Source: Hemibagrus wyckioides (lineage: Eukaryota > Chordata > Actinopteri > Siluriformes > Bagridae). From it: a DNA stretch of 64,000 nucleotides. This document shows, in pieces, positions 1 through 12,356 of this stretch. Numbering within the stretch: the stretch's first letter is position 1; the number at the start of each line of letters is the position of its first letter. The position numbers and the translations under genes are program-made. Under the pieces are notes generated by a model. It made no database searches. It saw only the letters and a program-made list of their open reading frames with translations, and was not told the DNA's origin. The stretch lies in contig NC_080718.1 of NCBI RefSeq assembly GCF_019097595.1, positions 13,238,657 to 13,302,656 of the forward strand, in the 5' to 3' direction.

Positions 1-2498
1 CATAATATTCCTGAAGGAAGAAAGCACCAGACAGATTAAGAGCTATGGCTAGACAAGGAGAAACGCTTTCCTTTTTCTGTGTCTGTTTCCAGTTTGTCCA
101 AGTCTGAGATCAGAAGATAATGTAAAGTTTGAACACAAGATGCAGGCTGAAAACAGCAGCCCCTTTCCTAGCATAGGGTAACTGCCTTTCTCAGCACGGC
201 GGCTAAATTGCTGTGTAATATATGTAGAGTACAGTTTCACTTCCCTGCCTCCAACTGCTTTCCATTTCTCACTTCCTCCCTCTCACACTCATGCCGTTGT
301 CTTTGTTATTGCTTGCTCAGTGGCTCTGCCATGCAGCCTGGTTTCGCCGCACTGGCACATGTGTCCTGAAGCTGAGCGAGAGAGGGCCAGGCACGGCTGG
401 TGGCGCAGATGAATGCAGTGTGCTCAGGTCCTCAGATGTTCCTGTGGGACCCCAGGGATTGCTGGGAAATGAGATCGCTATCAGTCCATGACTCTGCAGA
501 TGCTCCTCACTATCACCAGCCTGCACGCAAGATCATTGTCAATGTCATACATAAACATTACTATTATGGATTGACAGGCTCATTTATATTACTGCTCATT
601 ATTTATTATTCCAAAGATGCCTCGTTTCTAACGGACAATATTTGTAAGTGCTGCTTTTTGATGCTAACTAATGGTAACTGTGATGATTAAAATTGATTAA
701 GGTAAATTTATATATGCATGAGACAAACCACATAACAGCATCTTTCTTTCACTCGTTTTTAAATGAATAGCTATTATCTTTTTATGACTACAGATCCTGA
801 CACTGGAAAATGTGATCATCTCGGTAAGTTTGACTCCATAAAACTGTGACATAGACGACATAAAGTGTGCTCGATATTCTGTGTGAGGTCACGCTCAAAC
901 ACTCACACGCACAGGCTATATAGCCGACAATTGATGGCTGGTGTCTTCTCCCTGCAACATCACTGCACTTCCATTTTAAGCCGAAATGCAATTTTATCCC
1001 AGCGCCAGAGGCTATTCCTCCCTTTCGAAATATCTAATTACTGTGTAATTTGCTGCCATTTCAATATGAAAGCCAAAAATGATGATGCTTAAGAGTAATG
1101 GGACATTAATTCTGAATCACTCCGGATAGATGTTTCTGGTGCATCTCTTCATGATAAGCCATGTGATGGAAGACATTATGCAGCCTTAATCCAGATCTGC
1201 TTATTACTGTAATTTGTATGGGCAGCCTGTGTCACGTATTTTGTCTCTGCTTCTCTCATTAGCATTTCCGTCATGATTTGTCAGCTGTCTAAATCTTCCT
1301 TCTTCTTTTTCTCTTGCTTTCTAAACAGCTTAGAAACAGAAAGGTCCTACATGTACACAGACGTGACTTAGAGGTAGATGTACTGTACGTTTGCATAGAT
1401 GGGATCCAAAAGTCATAAAACTTTTATGAGTCTTGGGTTCACAAGGCTTGTGAATGTGTAAGGAGTACATTGAACTCTGGGATGTGTGCAAACACAGCTT
1501 ACCCTCTTGGAAAGCTGGCAATAAACCATGTTAGAATGATATGAACCTCAGCAGTAAGTCAGAGTTAGATTTCAAATGCAACAAAGATAGATAATCAGGG
1601 AATCTGCCCAGAGACTGAAAGCAGACATGCACAAACCTGCTGTCCAGGTGTTTAACAAATTTATTGGGATTCGACTGGCAATAGACATTTCCGGAATGAA
1701 ATCGTCCATCAGATTTTGGCTAAAGAAAAGGGTAAGTTCTGGCTGAAGCAAATTAAATCAGAAGCCCGGAGTCCAAAGTATGCTTTCAAATGCTGTCATG
1801 TGTGCCCAATTTAAAACATTTGGCTCAATTATGGTAAGTAGCTCCCAAGTGGTACAAGCAGGTGGTCCGGAATTGAATCGTGCATTTGCATTTGCAGCCC
1901 AAAACTATTCACTCTGGTTTATTTAGACCTGAACTCTTTATTGCACAGTCACATATTAGACAGATCCCCATTACATAGACAGAAATTAGGAAAGACACCA
2001 TTGGTTCTAAAGAAAATGAATTGTTCAAATCAATAGGAGTTTGACAGCACTGCTTGGACATAGTTCAACTCCTCCATAGTTCAAATCACCTTTGACATTT
2101 CAATTGAAGTTATAAATAGAAATGTTGAATGAATTCACTTTTTTTTACCAGTACACTGGGGTTGCAAAATTGACTTGTAGGACATTTTTAATCAGTAGAA
2201 GCAAATGAATGATTTTATGGCTGCAAGTCTGATATAAAATTAGTCAGGACTCTACAGTGTGAGACGTTGGTTAACCTTCACATTTTAAAGGCTTATGGGC
2301 AATCACTTGGGGCATCTCAGAGAGCAGAAATAGGTTTGAAATCACCATTTACTTTGAAAATCTAAACATTTGTATGAAAAAACTTTGCTATGAAAATGTT
2401 GCCTATAGTAGGCTAGGTAAAAACTAGTGTGTCATATTACACTGTTGAGTGTGGCATGACCAAGAAACAGGCACAGAGTAAATTTATTGGCCTCTGGT
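1..2498. other. Intergenic or intronic sequence, no gene seen
   Basis: AT-rich unique sequence on both strands. A GC-richer stretch at about 290-520 carries overlapping short frames on both strands, but none has a convincing start, splice pattern or recognisable motif. No repeat family was recognised here. Confidence 0.6.
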
Positions 2499-2524
2499 AA
2501 AAAAAAAAAAAAAAAAAAAAAAAA
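2499..2524. repeat. Poly(A) run of 26 with a short direct repeat just downstream
   Basis: An uninterrupted run of 26 A. About 36 bp further on, the 16-mer GTGTTCAAGTAATGTA occurs twice (2561-2576 and 2586-2601), followed by more copies of the AAGTAATGTAA element. The A-run could be the tail of an old plus-strand retroposon, but no recognisable body precedes it. Confidence 0.85.
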
Positions 2525-3318
2525 GAGTTAAGCAACTTTAAGCAAGGTTCAAATAACATTGTGTTCAAGTAATGTATTGTATGTTGTGTTCAAGTAATGT
2601 AAAGTAATGTAATGTGTTCAAAGGCATATTTACCCCTTAATTGAACTCATCCTTAAAGAACTTTACAGTGCAACATGCAAATCAGTGAGAAACAATACAC
2701 ACATACTGTATACATTTAACAAGGACACATTTATTTATTAAGTATCATTAAACTGCTATACAGATGGTACTTTGTGTCAAATTCAAAATACAGGAAAATA
2801 ACCCCACAATTTAAAATAAACAAATAAAAAATAAATAAATAAATGCATACAAAGCAAAAATAGAACATATGTTAAAGTTTCCCTTAATTAAGTTTATTAT
2901 AGTTATTTTCTGCCATTCATCTCATGGTCATCAGTCAAAAAATAAACCTGCCATCAATTTGAGAACATAATTATTTCATTATTATTACAACTGCCATCTC
3001 TGGCAATTGGACAATAGGAGTGGAGGATGTGGTTGTTTTGTTGCTTAGTAACACACTTCTGTATTGACAAAAAGATCCTAAGAAATCTCAGGACTTTTCC
3101 AAGAAATCAATATGACTAAGCTCTGACGAGTGAGAGTGAAGTTAGTAACAGCTATGTCATCTGCCACAAAAAGCAGGTTGTTAATCTTATCTACGTTTCC
3201 TAATCTTACCTACATGATACATCACACTCTGATGTGTCTCAATACTTATTCATATGTTTGGCATTTTTGTTGTGTGCATTTGTTGTTATTCTTTAGTTTG
3301 ACAGTTTCTTGGTTTCTT

Positions 3319-3651
3319 GGAGGCATGGCAGCTTAGTGCTTAGCATGTTTGTCTTACACCTTCAGGGTCGGGGGTTTGATGGATGTCTCAATCTTTTGTG
3401 TGTGGAGTTTGCATGTTCTCCCTGTGCTATTGCCACATTGGTTCCCTCGCCCAGTCCAAAGACATGTGTTGTAGGCTGATTGGCATCTCTAAATTGTCTG
3501 TTGCATCTGTGTGAGTGTGTGTGATTGTGCCTTTTGATGGGTTGGCAGCCTGTCCAGGGTGTCCCCTGCCATGTGCTCAGAGTCCCCTTGGATAGGATCC
3601 AGGTTCTCTGTGACTCTGTGTACAATAAATGCTGCAGAAAATAGATAGATA
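3319..3651 (+). mobile_element. tRNA-headed fish SINE, near full length
   Basis: The head reads like a Pol III A box (GCTTAGTGCTTAGC) followed about 35 bp later by a decayed B box (GGGGGTTTGATGG; expected GGTTCGAnTCC). The body has the phrases typical of this fish repeat: GTGGAGTTTGCATGTTCTCC, CCAGTCCAAAGACATG, TCTAAATTGTC and CTGTCCAGGGTGTC. It ends in AGAAAATAGATAGATA, the usual simple-sequence tail. Related copies in this window lie at 12357-12626, 34531-34651, 39770-40775, 43034-43330 and 47251-47500. The family identification is from memory of teleost genomes; the Repbase name is not certain. Confidence 0.8.
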
Positions 3652-5240
3652 TTTAGATCATGTGTTAGCATAAAATTAATTATATATATATATACCTTTA
3701 ATATAGAAGTTGTTATACCTCCGCTGAGCAGGGTAGGGATTTGCTGCCAAATCTCAGAAACAATATATGAAATATTTTGTCCTTCCTTCATATTGGTCAT
3801 ACAGAGTTGCTTCTTACATTTTAAGACCCATCTCATTCTACGATTTTAGCCACCATTTCTTCTGTCTGACCAGCTGCAGCATGTCTGTGTCCATCCAAGA
3901 CTTAGATTTATCATTAAAACTAGCAAATGAACTGATTAGATTTTAGAATTGAATTGGATTCAAACACAGTCAAGGTCACAACAAAGTCAAATGTCTGGAA
4001 TGGATTTCCTTTAATATTCTTTCTTTTGGTTTGAAGAATATTTGAAGGCTATATCTGGCATACAAATTATTAACAAAAAGGGGCAGACTTGCACATAGCA
4101 GAAGCATTTAGACTTGTTATATTGGCAATTAGTCTGTCATCTCACCTAACAATTCACTTGACTCAGGTCACTTAAAATTGTCATGAATAGGTAATTTTGT
4201 AATGAATTTATTCATTTGGCTGTTATGTTTTATTCCATGTGACAACTGAGCTGATAAGATGAGAGATAAGGGCCTTGCTCAAGGGCCAAGAAGTGAAATA
4301 TTGTGGGTACCAGGATTTGAACACATATATACATCATGAAGTCAATCTGAGAAAAATATTTATACATAATCTACCTTAAAAATGTACACTCCTATGACAT
4401 TTAATCAGGTATATCTACCATGTAAAGCACTTAACACTCACTGGTTGTTTCTCTGCATAATTTGCAATTGTCCCTTTTTCATTAGTGAAAAAGGAAAACC
4501 ATTGACCTTTAGCTATTATTAGAATACAATATAAATATTATTAGACACCGTAGTGCTGTTGGTTTAAATATTGTGTCATTGCAAGCTTGTAAATAGTCAG
4601 TTAGTCGCTTAGTTTGTTTAACTGCATTAAAGACATTGTTAATGTTAATGATATTGAAAACATAGGAGCGATCAAACAGGATCATGTATTTTTTTCCCCT
4701 TTCTGTTGAAAGTGACAGTATTAGTCATCCGAATAGCTAGATATGCTGAATGTAAAAACAAAACAAAACAAAAAACCTTAGTGACGCATCAACTTTTAAT
4801 ATAGAGAAATTAATAAAAATTTCTACCCATACATCATCAAGCTTCTTTTTATCCATGCAATGCTTCCCATATTGGCATGTGGAAAGATCATTTTTTTCTC
4901 AGTACATTGACAGAATGCTGGCATTACAAACTCACATTGCTCCCTGAGCATAGCTATATCGAGGTGACAGTCAGTGAAGCACCTGGTGGTGTGGGAGCTG
5001 AGGAAAGAGTAGATCAGCTTTTGTAAAGTAGATGGAATTTTTTACCCCTATGGCAAGATGTGACTTTGTTGGTGTTTTAAATAATTACAGTAAATAAATT
5101 TAATGAGTATACATCACCACTCCTACTACAGTGTGGGAACCACCCAAAGTCAGTAAGCACATCACACAAATTAATAGAATTGTACAGATCATGTGTTATT
5201 TTATTTGGTATACTCCCTCCTTAACCACCCCCTCATGCCC
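3652..5240. other. Unique sequence, no gene; one small repeat fragment
   Basis: No coding region was recognised. A short (AT)n lies near 3678-3695. A decayed repeat fragment lies at 4255-4325 and is listed separately. The rest is AT-rich unique sequence. Confidence 0.55.
4255..4325 (+). repeat. Decayed fragment of a common fish interspersed repeat
   Basis: The phrase AAGGGCCTTGCTCAAGGGCC followed by ACCAGGATTTGAACACAT matches the widespread fish repeat that normally reads 'gggccttgctcaagggcccaacagtggcagcttgg'. Similar phrases occur at 19430-19480 and 40195-40245. The ends are not definable. Confidence 0.55.
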
Positions 5241-5241
5241 C

Positions 5242-5273
5242 AACACACACACACACACGCACACACACACCAC
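5242..5273. repeat. (CA)n microsatellite
   Basis: About 16 CA units with one CG interruption. Confidence 0.95.
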
Positions 5274-5692
5274 ACCAAAATTAATTCCTGGCTACGTCAC
5301 TACAATAAGTGTACAAAAAAGGCAACTGGATTCTGAATGTTCCTCATCCACTGTGTATAGAAACATATAACCTAATGGATTCAGATATTGTTTACATCCA
5401 CCAAATTGGTGCCAAACTGGAAAGCTTTATATACACCAACGTGCATAAAAGATATATCAATGATGTAATAATGTCTGAAGTGAGAGAAATCTCCGCCCCC
5501 TGTCTCCACTCATGAGTGTCTGTCTGTACCAGGAAAAGTCTCTCAGTACGTCTATCCTCAGTGAAGGCCATGTAACCCCACACCACATACATACCTGCTG
5601 ACAGTCAGGAATTTGGACCCTTGTGAACCCATCCAGAGGAAGGCATAACCAAAGGGGGAGGAAGCATGATGGGAACAAACTCTGCGGCTTAC

Positions 5693-5731
5693 CGTGACCT
5701 GCGCTGACACCTCTGTCATCACCTGTCCTCT
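5693..5731 (-). other. Candidate 39-nt microexon
   Basis: On the minus strand a strong 3' splice-site pattern (a long pyrimidine tract ending CCCCTTCCCCTTTCAG) is followed by exactly 39 nt and then by a good donor (ACG|GTAAGC). The segment is open in phase 0 and would encode RGQVMTEVSAQVT, 13 residues, so inclusion or skipping would keep the frame. Flanking DNA at 5470-5800 is GC-richer than its surroundings. I do not recognise the peptide in a known protein, and such a pattern can arise by chance in 64 kb. The call is inference from splice-site strength only. Confidence 0.2.
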
Positions 5732-5799
5732 CTGAAAGGGGAAGGGGAAGAAACGGCATGCAGAGAGGGGGATTGTGTCTGCATTGGTGACATAGAGAG

Positions 5800-6885
5800 T
5801 GAGACTGTTCAAGGCTACTCAGCAGGTGGTAGAGGGAAGTTTAAATGGAAGAAAAGTGGTGAGGGCAAGGCTTTTATGTCTGTCTGTGTCAAGGTCTGTC
5901 GGTTTCACAGGCTTCAAGCCTTCCCATATGCTTGACAGGAGAAAAGTTGTGCCACTGTCCTGTAGAGGGAACCTGTGAGGATTATGATATGATATGAGCT
6001 GATTGGCCAGGATTCCTCCGGATTCCCATGCAGAGGTTCTGCTTGTTGTGTATATACTTCTTTAATAGAAATTAATGGTGTAAAAAAGTAATGTAAAGTA
6101 AAGTAAGACTCATTTAAATAATGAGCAATGGCAGAAACAGTACAAAGTACTACAACTGGTGTAAACATGGGTAAAGATATAAATAGTATTATATAATGAC
6201 TCAAGCAAGAGTTCATATTATCCTGAGCATTAACTATAGGCAGTCAAGCACTAGCGATTCAACAAAATTAACACAACAGGCAATCACTGCCAAATATTAA
6301 AGTCACATGTTAATTTTAATACAGAGCTTTCATACTATAAAATACAAAAAAAAAAAATCTGGCTAACTAGCATAGTCCAATTATCTAGCTAATGGTTTAT
6401 CTGTACATGTTTCTGAAGGTTGAATGTTGAGCTATAAAATGATAAAATGTGGTATTCTCTGTAGGTTTTGTCTCACATAATTAGCTGATCATTATCTTGC
6501 TGTTTCCAGTGAACCATTTAAAACTGAAGATACCGATAAAGTGGGCCAGGGATGCTAATCTGTCTCCACTGTGTCAGACATTGCTATTGATGACTTTGCA
6601 TTAGGTGTGTGAAGTGTAGTCCTTTGTCAGAAATCTGCTTTATTTTGTCTGAGATTTATTGATATTGGGTTGCAGACCTCAGGGATTAAATGTATTATTA
6701 TTGTTATTATTATTTACTGTGTAACAATGAAAAATAATTGTAGCATTTTTAGCAAGTAAAAGTAAAAATGCTAGCAATAAACAATGCAATAAAGGATTAT
6801 GGTGATGTGAATCTCATAAACTTTCACTGATAAGTAGATAAAGCACAGAAAAAAAGTGCTTAGCATACATGGTTTGCCTTTTAAT
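5800..6885. other. Unique sequence, nothing recognised
   Basis: AT-rich sequence with short A runs and a short ATT-rich stretch near 6687-6712. No gene, RNA or repeat family recognised. Confidence 0.55.
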
Positions 6886-6889
6886 GGCA

Positions 6890-7110
6890 AGAAGCCCCAG
6901 TAATCCCACTTGGTGTCACCCAAGACCCCACAGTGCTTGTATCAGTTGCCTAATCCATTAATTGATTAGCCTTCTAGCACAGAGTCTGCAGTCAGCAAGT
7001 GAAATGAACTCCACTGTCTGCTTGCCGCTCTCCATAATGATGAGGTAATTGGCCTAATCAGATCTCTCTGGCTGCTTCATTCCTGGGCTCAGCCGATCAC
7101 CAGTGAAACG
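6890..7110. promoter_or_regulatory. Enhancer-like, possibly conserved noncoding block
   Basis: Non-repetitive sequence with several homeodomain-type cores in a short space: CCATTAATTGATTAGCC near 6955 and GGTAATTGGCCTAATCAG near 7043. Base composition is more balanced than in the neighbouring AT-rich DNA, and there is no microsatellite or repeat debris. That texture is typical of vertebrate conserved noncoding elements, but conservation itself is not visible here. Confidence 0.3.
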
Positions 7111-7549
7111 TAATATTGCCTGTCATTTTAAAAATGTCTGAACCATTAGCCCCCCTACCCCATTCTATGCCTGGTGTAACAAGCTTCCTGTGGCTGGAGT
7201 CATGTACAGTGTTTCAGAGCTCAGGTGCTGTAATTCACAGAGCACTACGTGACTCTGGGTCAATAGCGAGTTGGTCATTAAAGGATGAAAGGATGGACAT
7301 GGTGACTTGCTGGGGGTCAGTGAGAAACGCTGCTCTGTCGCGCACACTTATTAAAATGGACAGGCTTGGCCGATTATGCATAAAAAATCATTTGTGAAAC
7401 GGACAGAGTTTCCAACGAAATGACAACGAAACGAACCTAAAGTGATTTGGCGGCTAATGTAGTGTGAGTGAGTAACCGGAGCCAGCGTGGTGGCATACGC
7501 AGTATATATGTGTATGTGTGTGTTTCTGTAGTCAATCTAGGGAAATGGT

Positions 7550-7820
7550 GAATGATAGGAAAGATGAGAATGGCCTTGGGCTGGATCAGGGAGTTGTTGT
7601 GGCCACAGGCGCTGCCGTTTGGCACTGCTTCCTTTGATTTTCAGCATTGGAGATGGCAGACATGCGTTTCCTGGCACGATTACATCAGCACTGGCACGAG
7701 CTCGGCAGACAGCGAGGAGACATTAGTCAGCACTATTTATCTCCCAGTGCGAGGCTCGCATATCTGTAGATCATCCTTCGATTACACTCGCGCATGAGCT
7801 ACAGGCTCCTGATAAAACAC
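7550..7820. promoter_or_regulatory. Enhancer-like block, locally CpG-richer
   Basis: Non-repetitive, GC-richer than average, with several retained CpGs (for example GGCGCTGCCG, GCACGAGCTCGG, ACTCGCGCATGAG) in a window that is otherwise CpG-poor. A short open frame (7552-7797, plus strand) crosses it but shows no protein motif. It resembles a conserved noncoding element more than an exon. Confidence 0.3.
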
Positions 7821-7829
7821 GATCTGTGT

Positions 7830-9094
7830 GAATATGTGTAATTCTGTTTAACAAGAAAAATATCATTCAAAAGAAAAATATATCATCTATTATATTTCCT
7901 GCACTGGAATGAGAAGTATTTTTAATCTTATTAGTGGGATTTTATAATGAGTCAGTTCTAATGGGTAAGGGAATGATCTTCATGCATAAAACAAGTGTTT
8001 CCAAATGTATCATTAATGATTTTTTTTTTCCCCCAAGTTCAATTTGCATCACAGATATTCCAGACTATGAGGATAAAACATGCACTATTGGTTCTATTAA
8101 AGCTAAAAGAAATAAAAACAGATTGCACTACCTTCCTTAGCAGCAATTTTCGTGAGATTCAAGGATAGAACAGCATTCATTTCACCAGCAGAGCCCCACT
8201 TAGATCTCAATAGCCTCCTTCTATCTGATAGCACCCGATTTTTCTTAAACATCCTGCACAAAAAAAGGCTGCTATTGACACTGAGGTGACAAGCAAAATG
8301 CAAGGAATGAATCCTGCGCTTGTAATGGGAATCGAGTTGTCTCCCACATGCTAGAGTTATCATCACTGTATCACAGCAATGAATCTGGCTATTTTAGCCA
8401 AGACCCTCAGATAAAGGCTGTCTTTTTTGACCAAACTGCTACAAGAAAGTGAATCACACATTGTTGATAAACTTCCAGAAAGAGCCTCTGTTGAAGTGGT
8501 GCACAGACAGGATATAAAGAAAAGGGCGTTAAAAAAAGAATGTGAAATGTGAATGGTTTCCATTGCTTAATCAAAAGCAGCTGAGAAAGTAAGCAAAAAG
8601 GGAACAAGTGTTTACTTACTGAAGCCCCAGATCTAGGGGACAGCTTTACATTCTGCTCAGGGCATGACCGAGAAATGGCAGAATTTCCATGAGGAACACA
8701 GGCATGTCTTTCTTCCATAGTGTTTTGAAGTTGATTTAGATGTTTCAGGGGAGGAGAGATGAATGAGTTTCTTTTCTTTTTTTCAAGTTTAGCTAAATGA
8801 CTTGCATTGCTTTAATGCATTTAGCTTCACACCACATCCAATTCAGAAAACATGTAGAATTACACAATGTGTAGAGACAGAGCTGCTTCTTTAATAGTCA
8901 TCTTCTAATTAACATATTTTCATTACTTCTGCTAATGAATAATTTAGGGCTTGGGATTCTCCATGAGTTATTGGTTTTTCATACAGTGATGGATTTGAGG
9001 GGACACAGAGTTCAAATTAGGCTTCAATCTGCTAAGATGACATGAGTTATTAGCTGACATCCTTTCAGCAATAGTGTACATATGAGCAGGTCAT

Positions 9095-9095
<1 letters not shown>
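7830..9095. other. Unique sequence, nothing recognised
   Basis: No gene or repeat family recognised. Open frames on the minus strand at 8103-8718 overlap one another in different frames and show no family motif. Confidence 0.5.

Positions 9096-9099
<4 letters not shown>

Positions 9100-9151
<52 letters not shown>
9100..9151. repeat. (TA)n microsatellite
   Basis: About 25 perfect TA units. Confidence 0.95.
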
Positions 9152-9152
<1 letters not shown>

Positions 9153-9673
9153 GTACATAATATTAATATAAAATTGATTTCTAGTCTGATTTCTACGTGA
9201 TCATGGCACCAGTTATGTATTTCAAAACATATTCTAGTCTTACTGAAAGAAGACTTCAAGTGTTTTGATGTCGAGCAGTAATGATATAATGACTGTAATT
9301 GATGTTTTTTAGTCTTCTTTAATGAACCAAGACTAGCTGCTGAAGGCACTTGAAATGTGCCTTTAAAAATGAGTGAAAAATAAAAGTGTACCATATTTTG
9401 TGTTAGCACTTTTAAAACACTGGTCTGTTTTATAGTGTATGTCAGTGTAAATTATCCATCGGAACAATGCGCTACAGCATAAGTGGGATTTTTTACAGTG
9501 ATCTTTACACAGCGCACTGTAAGAACATGGTGCATTGGACCAAGACCATATTTTCCTTCTTTCTCTGAAAGAATTTTTTGCCAAATGTCTCAATTATGTC
9601 AAAGCACCACAGCTGCCAGAACGACACAGGGCATTGACAAACTGTGGGAGTGACCCAAAGGAGGACAAACATG

Positions 9674-9719
9674 TACACACACACACACACAAACACACAC
9701 ACAAACACACACACACACT
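9674..9719. repeat. (CA)n microsatellite with AAAC interruptions
   Basis: CA units broken twice by ACAAACAC. The run creates long artificial open frames on both strands (for example 9594-9986, minus). Confidence 0.95.
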
Positions 9720-10780
9720 ACGCCATCGCACACACTTGCCTTCATAGGCAGTCAGACCAATGCTGCCACTGTACAGAGGCCAGTGCCTGTAACATGATTT
9801 ATGCTTTCTGTCTCCCACCTCCTGCCTTCCCCCTACTTGTTCAAAGTAATGAAATTCCCCATTTGAGGCAGCCTGACAGATAGATTGGAAATCAAGAACA
9901 CCAGATAAGTAATGCTGTTTTGATGTCAGCCTGAACCTGATTGATTTGAAAACTCCAAACGCGGGAGGCATTACAGATCTGAACATAGAACATCACCTAT
10001 AATTGAGAACAGGCTACATCGCTCTTTCCTTGTGCCTTAGTGCCTGGTTGTGAAATATTATGTGATGAAGGGGGTTTTGTATGTTAACTTGTTCCCAAAA
10101 GCACCTTGCATTTCATAAAAAAATGCAATACATTCTGAAATGCTTTCATTCAAAGAATGTAATTATTGAGGTTTGAAAATATCTCTTGTCATCATATGCC
10201 CTTGTGGTCTACTTTGTTTAGATGATATTAGCATTTGTGGTCACACCTGCGTTTGCTTTCTGTTACCCCATGGCACCCGTAATCTGTTCATTGATTTAAC
10301 TTACTACTAGTTACACATTAATTCAGTAAGAAAAGAAGGACCTGTTCATATGGGTACATTTAATTTGTGTTAGTGAGCTGAGGGCAGCCGTAGCAATGCT
10401 GTCTGTTGCAGATGAGCCGCAATGGATGGTAATATAATATGTCAACTGCTGCTGACAGGAGACAGAATTTTAAAACAGCTTGAACTCCTGAATGATTGAT
10501 TATGCCAATACATTTTCTGGAGGTCATATCGATTGGTTTGGGAAAGTAAAACTCCCACACCTTTAGTCAGTTTCCCCTAAGTGACAGACCTGCTTGCATA
10601 CACACTCACACCTTCCTGTCCATGAGTCAAAATTAAAATGACTAACAGAATAAAAATGTAAGAATGAATTTGTGTTTTTTTTTTTTTTCCAAAATGGAAA
10701 ATCTACAGTACGCCTAATCAATGAATATCCTTTATTAAAATATAAGGTCATGAAACATCTCAGGACCTTTCTACATGGAC
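9720..10780. other. Unique sequence, nothing recognised
   Basis: No gene, RNA gene or repeat family recognised in this stretch. Confidence 0.5.

Positions 10781-10781
<1 letters not shown>

Positions 10782-10812
<31 letters not shown>
10782..10812. repeat. (AAT)n microsatellite
   Basis: About ten AAT units. Confidence 0.95.
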
Positions 10813-11231
10813 CCCATTCATGCTAAAATCTACACAGTTTTAAAAAAGCAAAAGAAGTCTAATGTAATGTAGATCTAAAGTCATTCAGAAGATATGAAGC
10901 TGTAGATCGCATAACAAACAGTTCAAAACGTAACAAACGATTTGTCATCACATTCAGCTTCATACAATCATTTATCTTAAAGTAATATTGCACTCCAGGC
11001 CTGGAGATAGCACTTATACAGTGGGCTGGACCACTGGTGTCACTCAAAGCCTGTAGGACACTATCGACCGAGCCTGGCTGTTGAAAGCTTGGAGAACAGG
11101 ATCGGCTAAACATGTATTATAAGCAATCAATACCGGGTGAGGAGCACACAGTCGGAGTAAACACACTGCTTATCCTATAGCCTCATAATCCCACAGCTTC
11201 TGCAGTCTGAGTGATGTGGAAGATCTTGACC

Positions 11232-11373
11232 AGAGTGTCCAATCTTGTCCGGAAAGGGTTGGTGTGAGTGCAGGTTTTCTTTCCAATCAAGCTGGAGACA
11301 CACCTGATTCCACATGTTTAATCAGGGGATCCTGGCTTTCACTGACACATTCCGGATACAGTTGGACACCTCT
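11232..11373. mobile_element. Short MITE with imperfect terminal inverted repeats
   Basis: The left end (AGAGTGTCCAATCTTGTCCGGA at 11232-11253, first 20 bases diagnostic) is the inverted complement, with a few changes, of the right end at 11351-11373 (TCCGGATACAGTTGGACACC and onward). The interior has GTGCAGGTTTTCTTTCCAA and ACACACCTGATTCCAC, phrases of a common fish non-autonomous DNA transposon that usually carries a second inverted copy of the same phrases. That second copy is missing, so this is an internally deleted element. No target-site duplication could be read with confidence. Confidence 0.65.
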
Positions 11374-11374
11374 G

Positions 11375-12225
11375 AGTTAGACAAAAGGTAAAGAAAATAT
11401 TATGGCTTAAAAGAGAAGTAACAGATGCCGCTCAAGGGATACTAGGTCTGAAATTTGCTGTGACATTAGGTGGTTGTGGTTCTTAGACAGAATGTTAAAG
11501 TACCTGAATGGAACAATATGGATGAATCTGTATACACTGATATAAGTAGAATATCTATAATATGTATAATACGATCACATGCACATAGAGGTCTAAAATT
11601 CGTTCCTGTGAGGCCCTGTGCTATTGCCCTGTTCTGTATGATTCTAAATCATAATCATGTGCCTTTGCTGTCCTTACGCTCTTTTCCATCGATCCCTAAC
11701 AACTATATAAACTGAAAGAGCTTTGCAAGGCCCAATGAAGTCTGTTCTGATCTAATGCCTTGCTTATGGAGGTGTAATGAAATCATTTAGGAGTGTGAAG
11801 ACTGGGAAGTGAGGTTGGGGAATGGGAAGAGAGAATGAGGGCATGTTGATTTAATCTCCTCCTTTCTTCTCTGCTCCTACCTTTTTAAGCGTACCATCTG
11901 CTGGAGACAAGCGAACAGGCAGATTCATCACAATTAGATTCTCTTTGTCTACTTACTGCATATAAGCATTCAAGAACAACGGTATGCAACACCTGACTTT
12001 ATCAAGATTAGTCTTTCTTGCTGTTCACTACTCTACAGACAAGCAGGCAACTATTCCATGACAAGGTATTTGCACTCTGTAAAATCAGTGTATTATTCTG
12101 TTATTTGTCTTATAGCATGTTGTTCAGTAACTACTATACAAATCATTGACGTTATAAAACTAATGAATATAAATGTGGACAGGCCGTTTGAGTTACAGGA
12201 GTTAAAAAGCACTGCAAAATAATTT
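11375..12225. other. Unique sequence, nothing recognised
   Basis: No gene or repeat family recognised. A small open frame at 11470-11715 shows no motif. Confidence 0.5.
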
Positions 12226-12330
12226 GCTTAGGATTTGTTTAATTAGCTGAGTCATTTCCCATGCAGATTTCTTGCCAGGGCTCTAATCTGCTGAATAAAT
12301 CACAGCAAATTAGTACCTAAACAATTTTGT
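12226..12330. promoter_or_regulatory. Enhancer-like block with homeodomain-type sites
   Basis: About 100 bp of non-repetitive sequence with TTTAATTAGCTGAGTCA, TCTAATCTGC and AAATTAGTACC. It combines TAAT cores with an AP-1/MARE-like TGAGTCA. Inference from texture and motif content only. Confidence 0.25.
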
Positions 12331-12356
12331 TGTCTTGGCTACAGATGAACTAAACC

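Noticed and set aside
3489..3836. 115-codon minus-strand open frame
   Set aside because: It starts in unique AT-rich sequence and ends inside the SINE at 3319-3651, read on its opposite strand.
9594..9986. 130-codon minus-strand open frame
   Set aside because: It runs through the (CA)n tract, which has no stops in this frame and gives the Cys/Val-rich run. No protein motif outside it.
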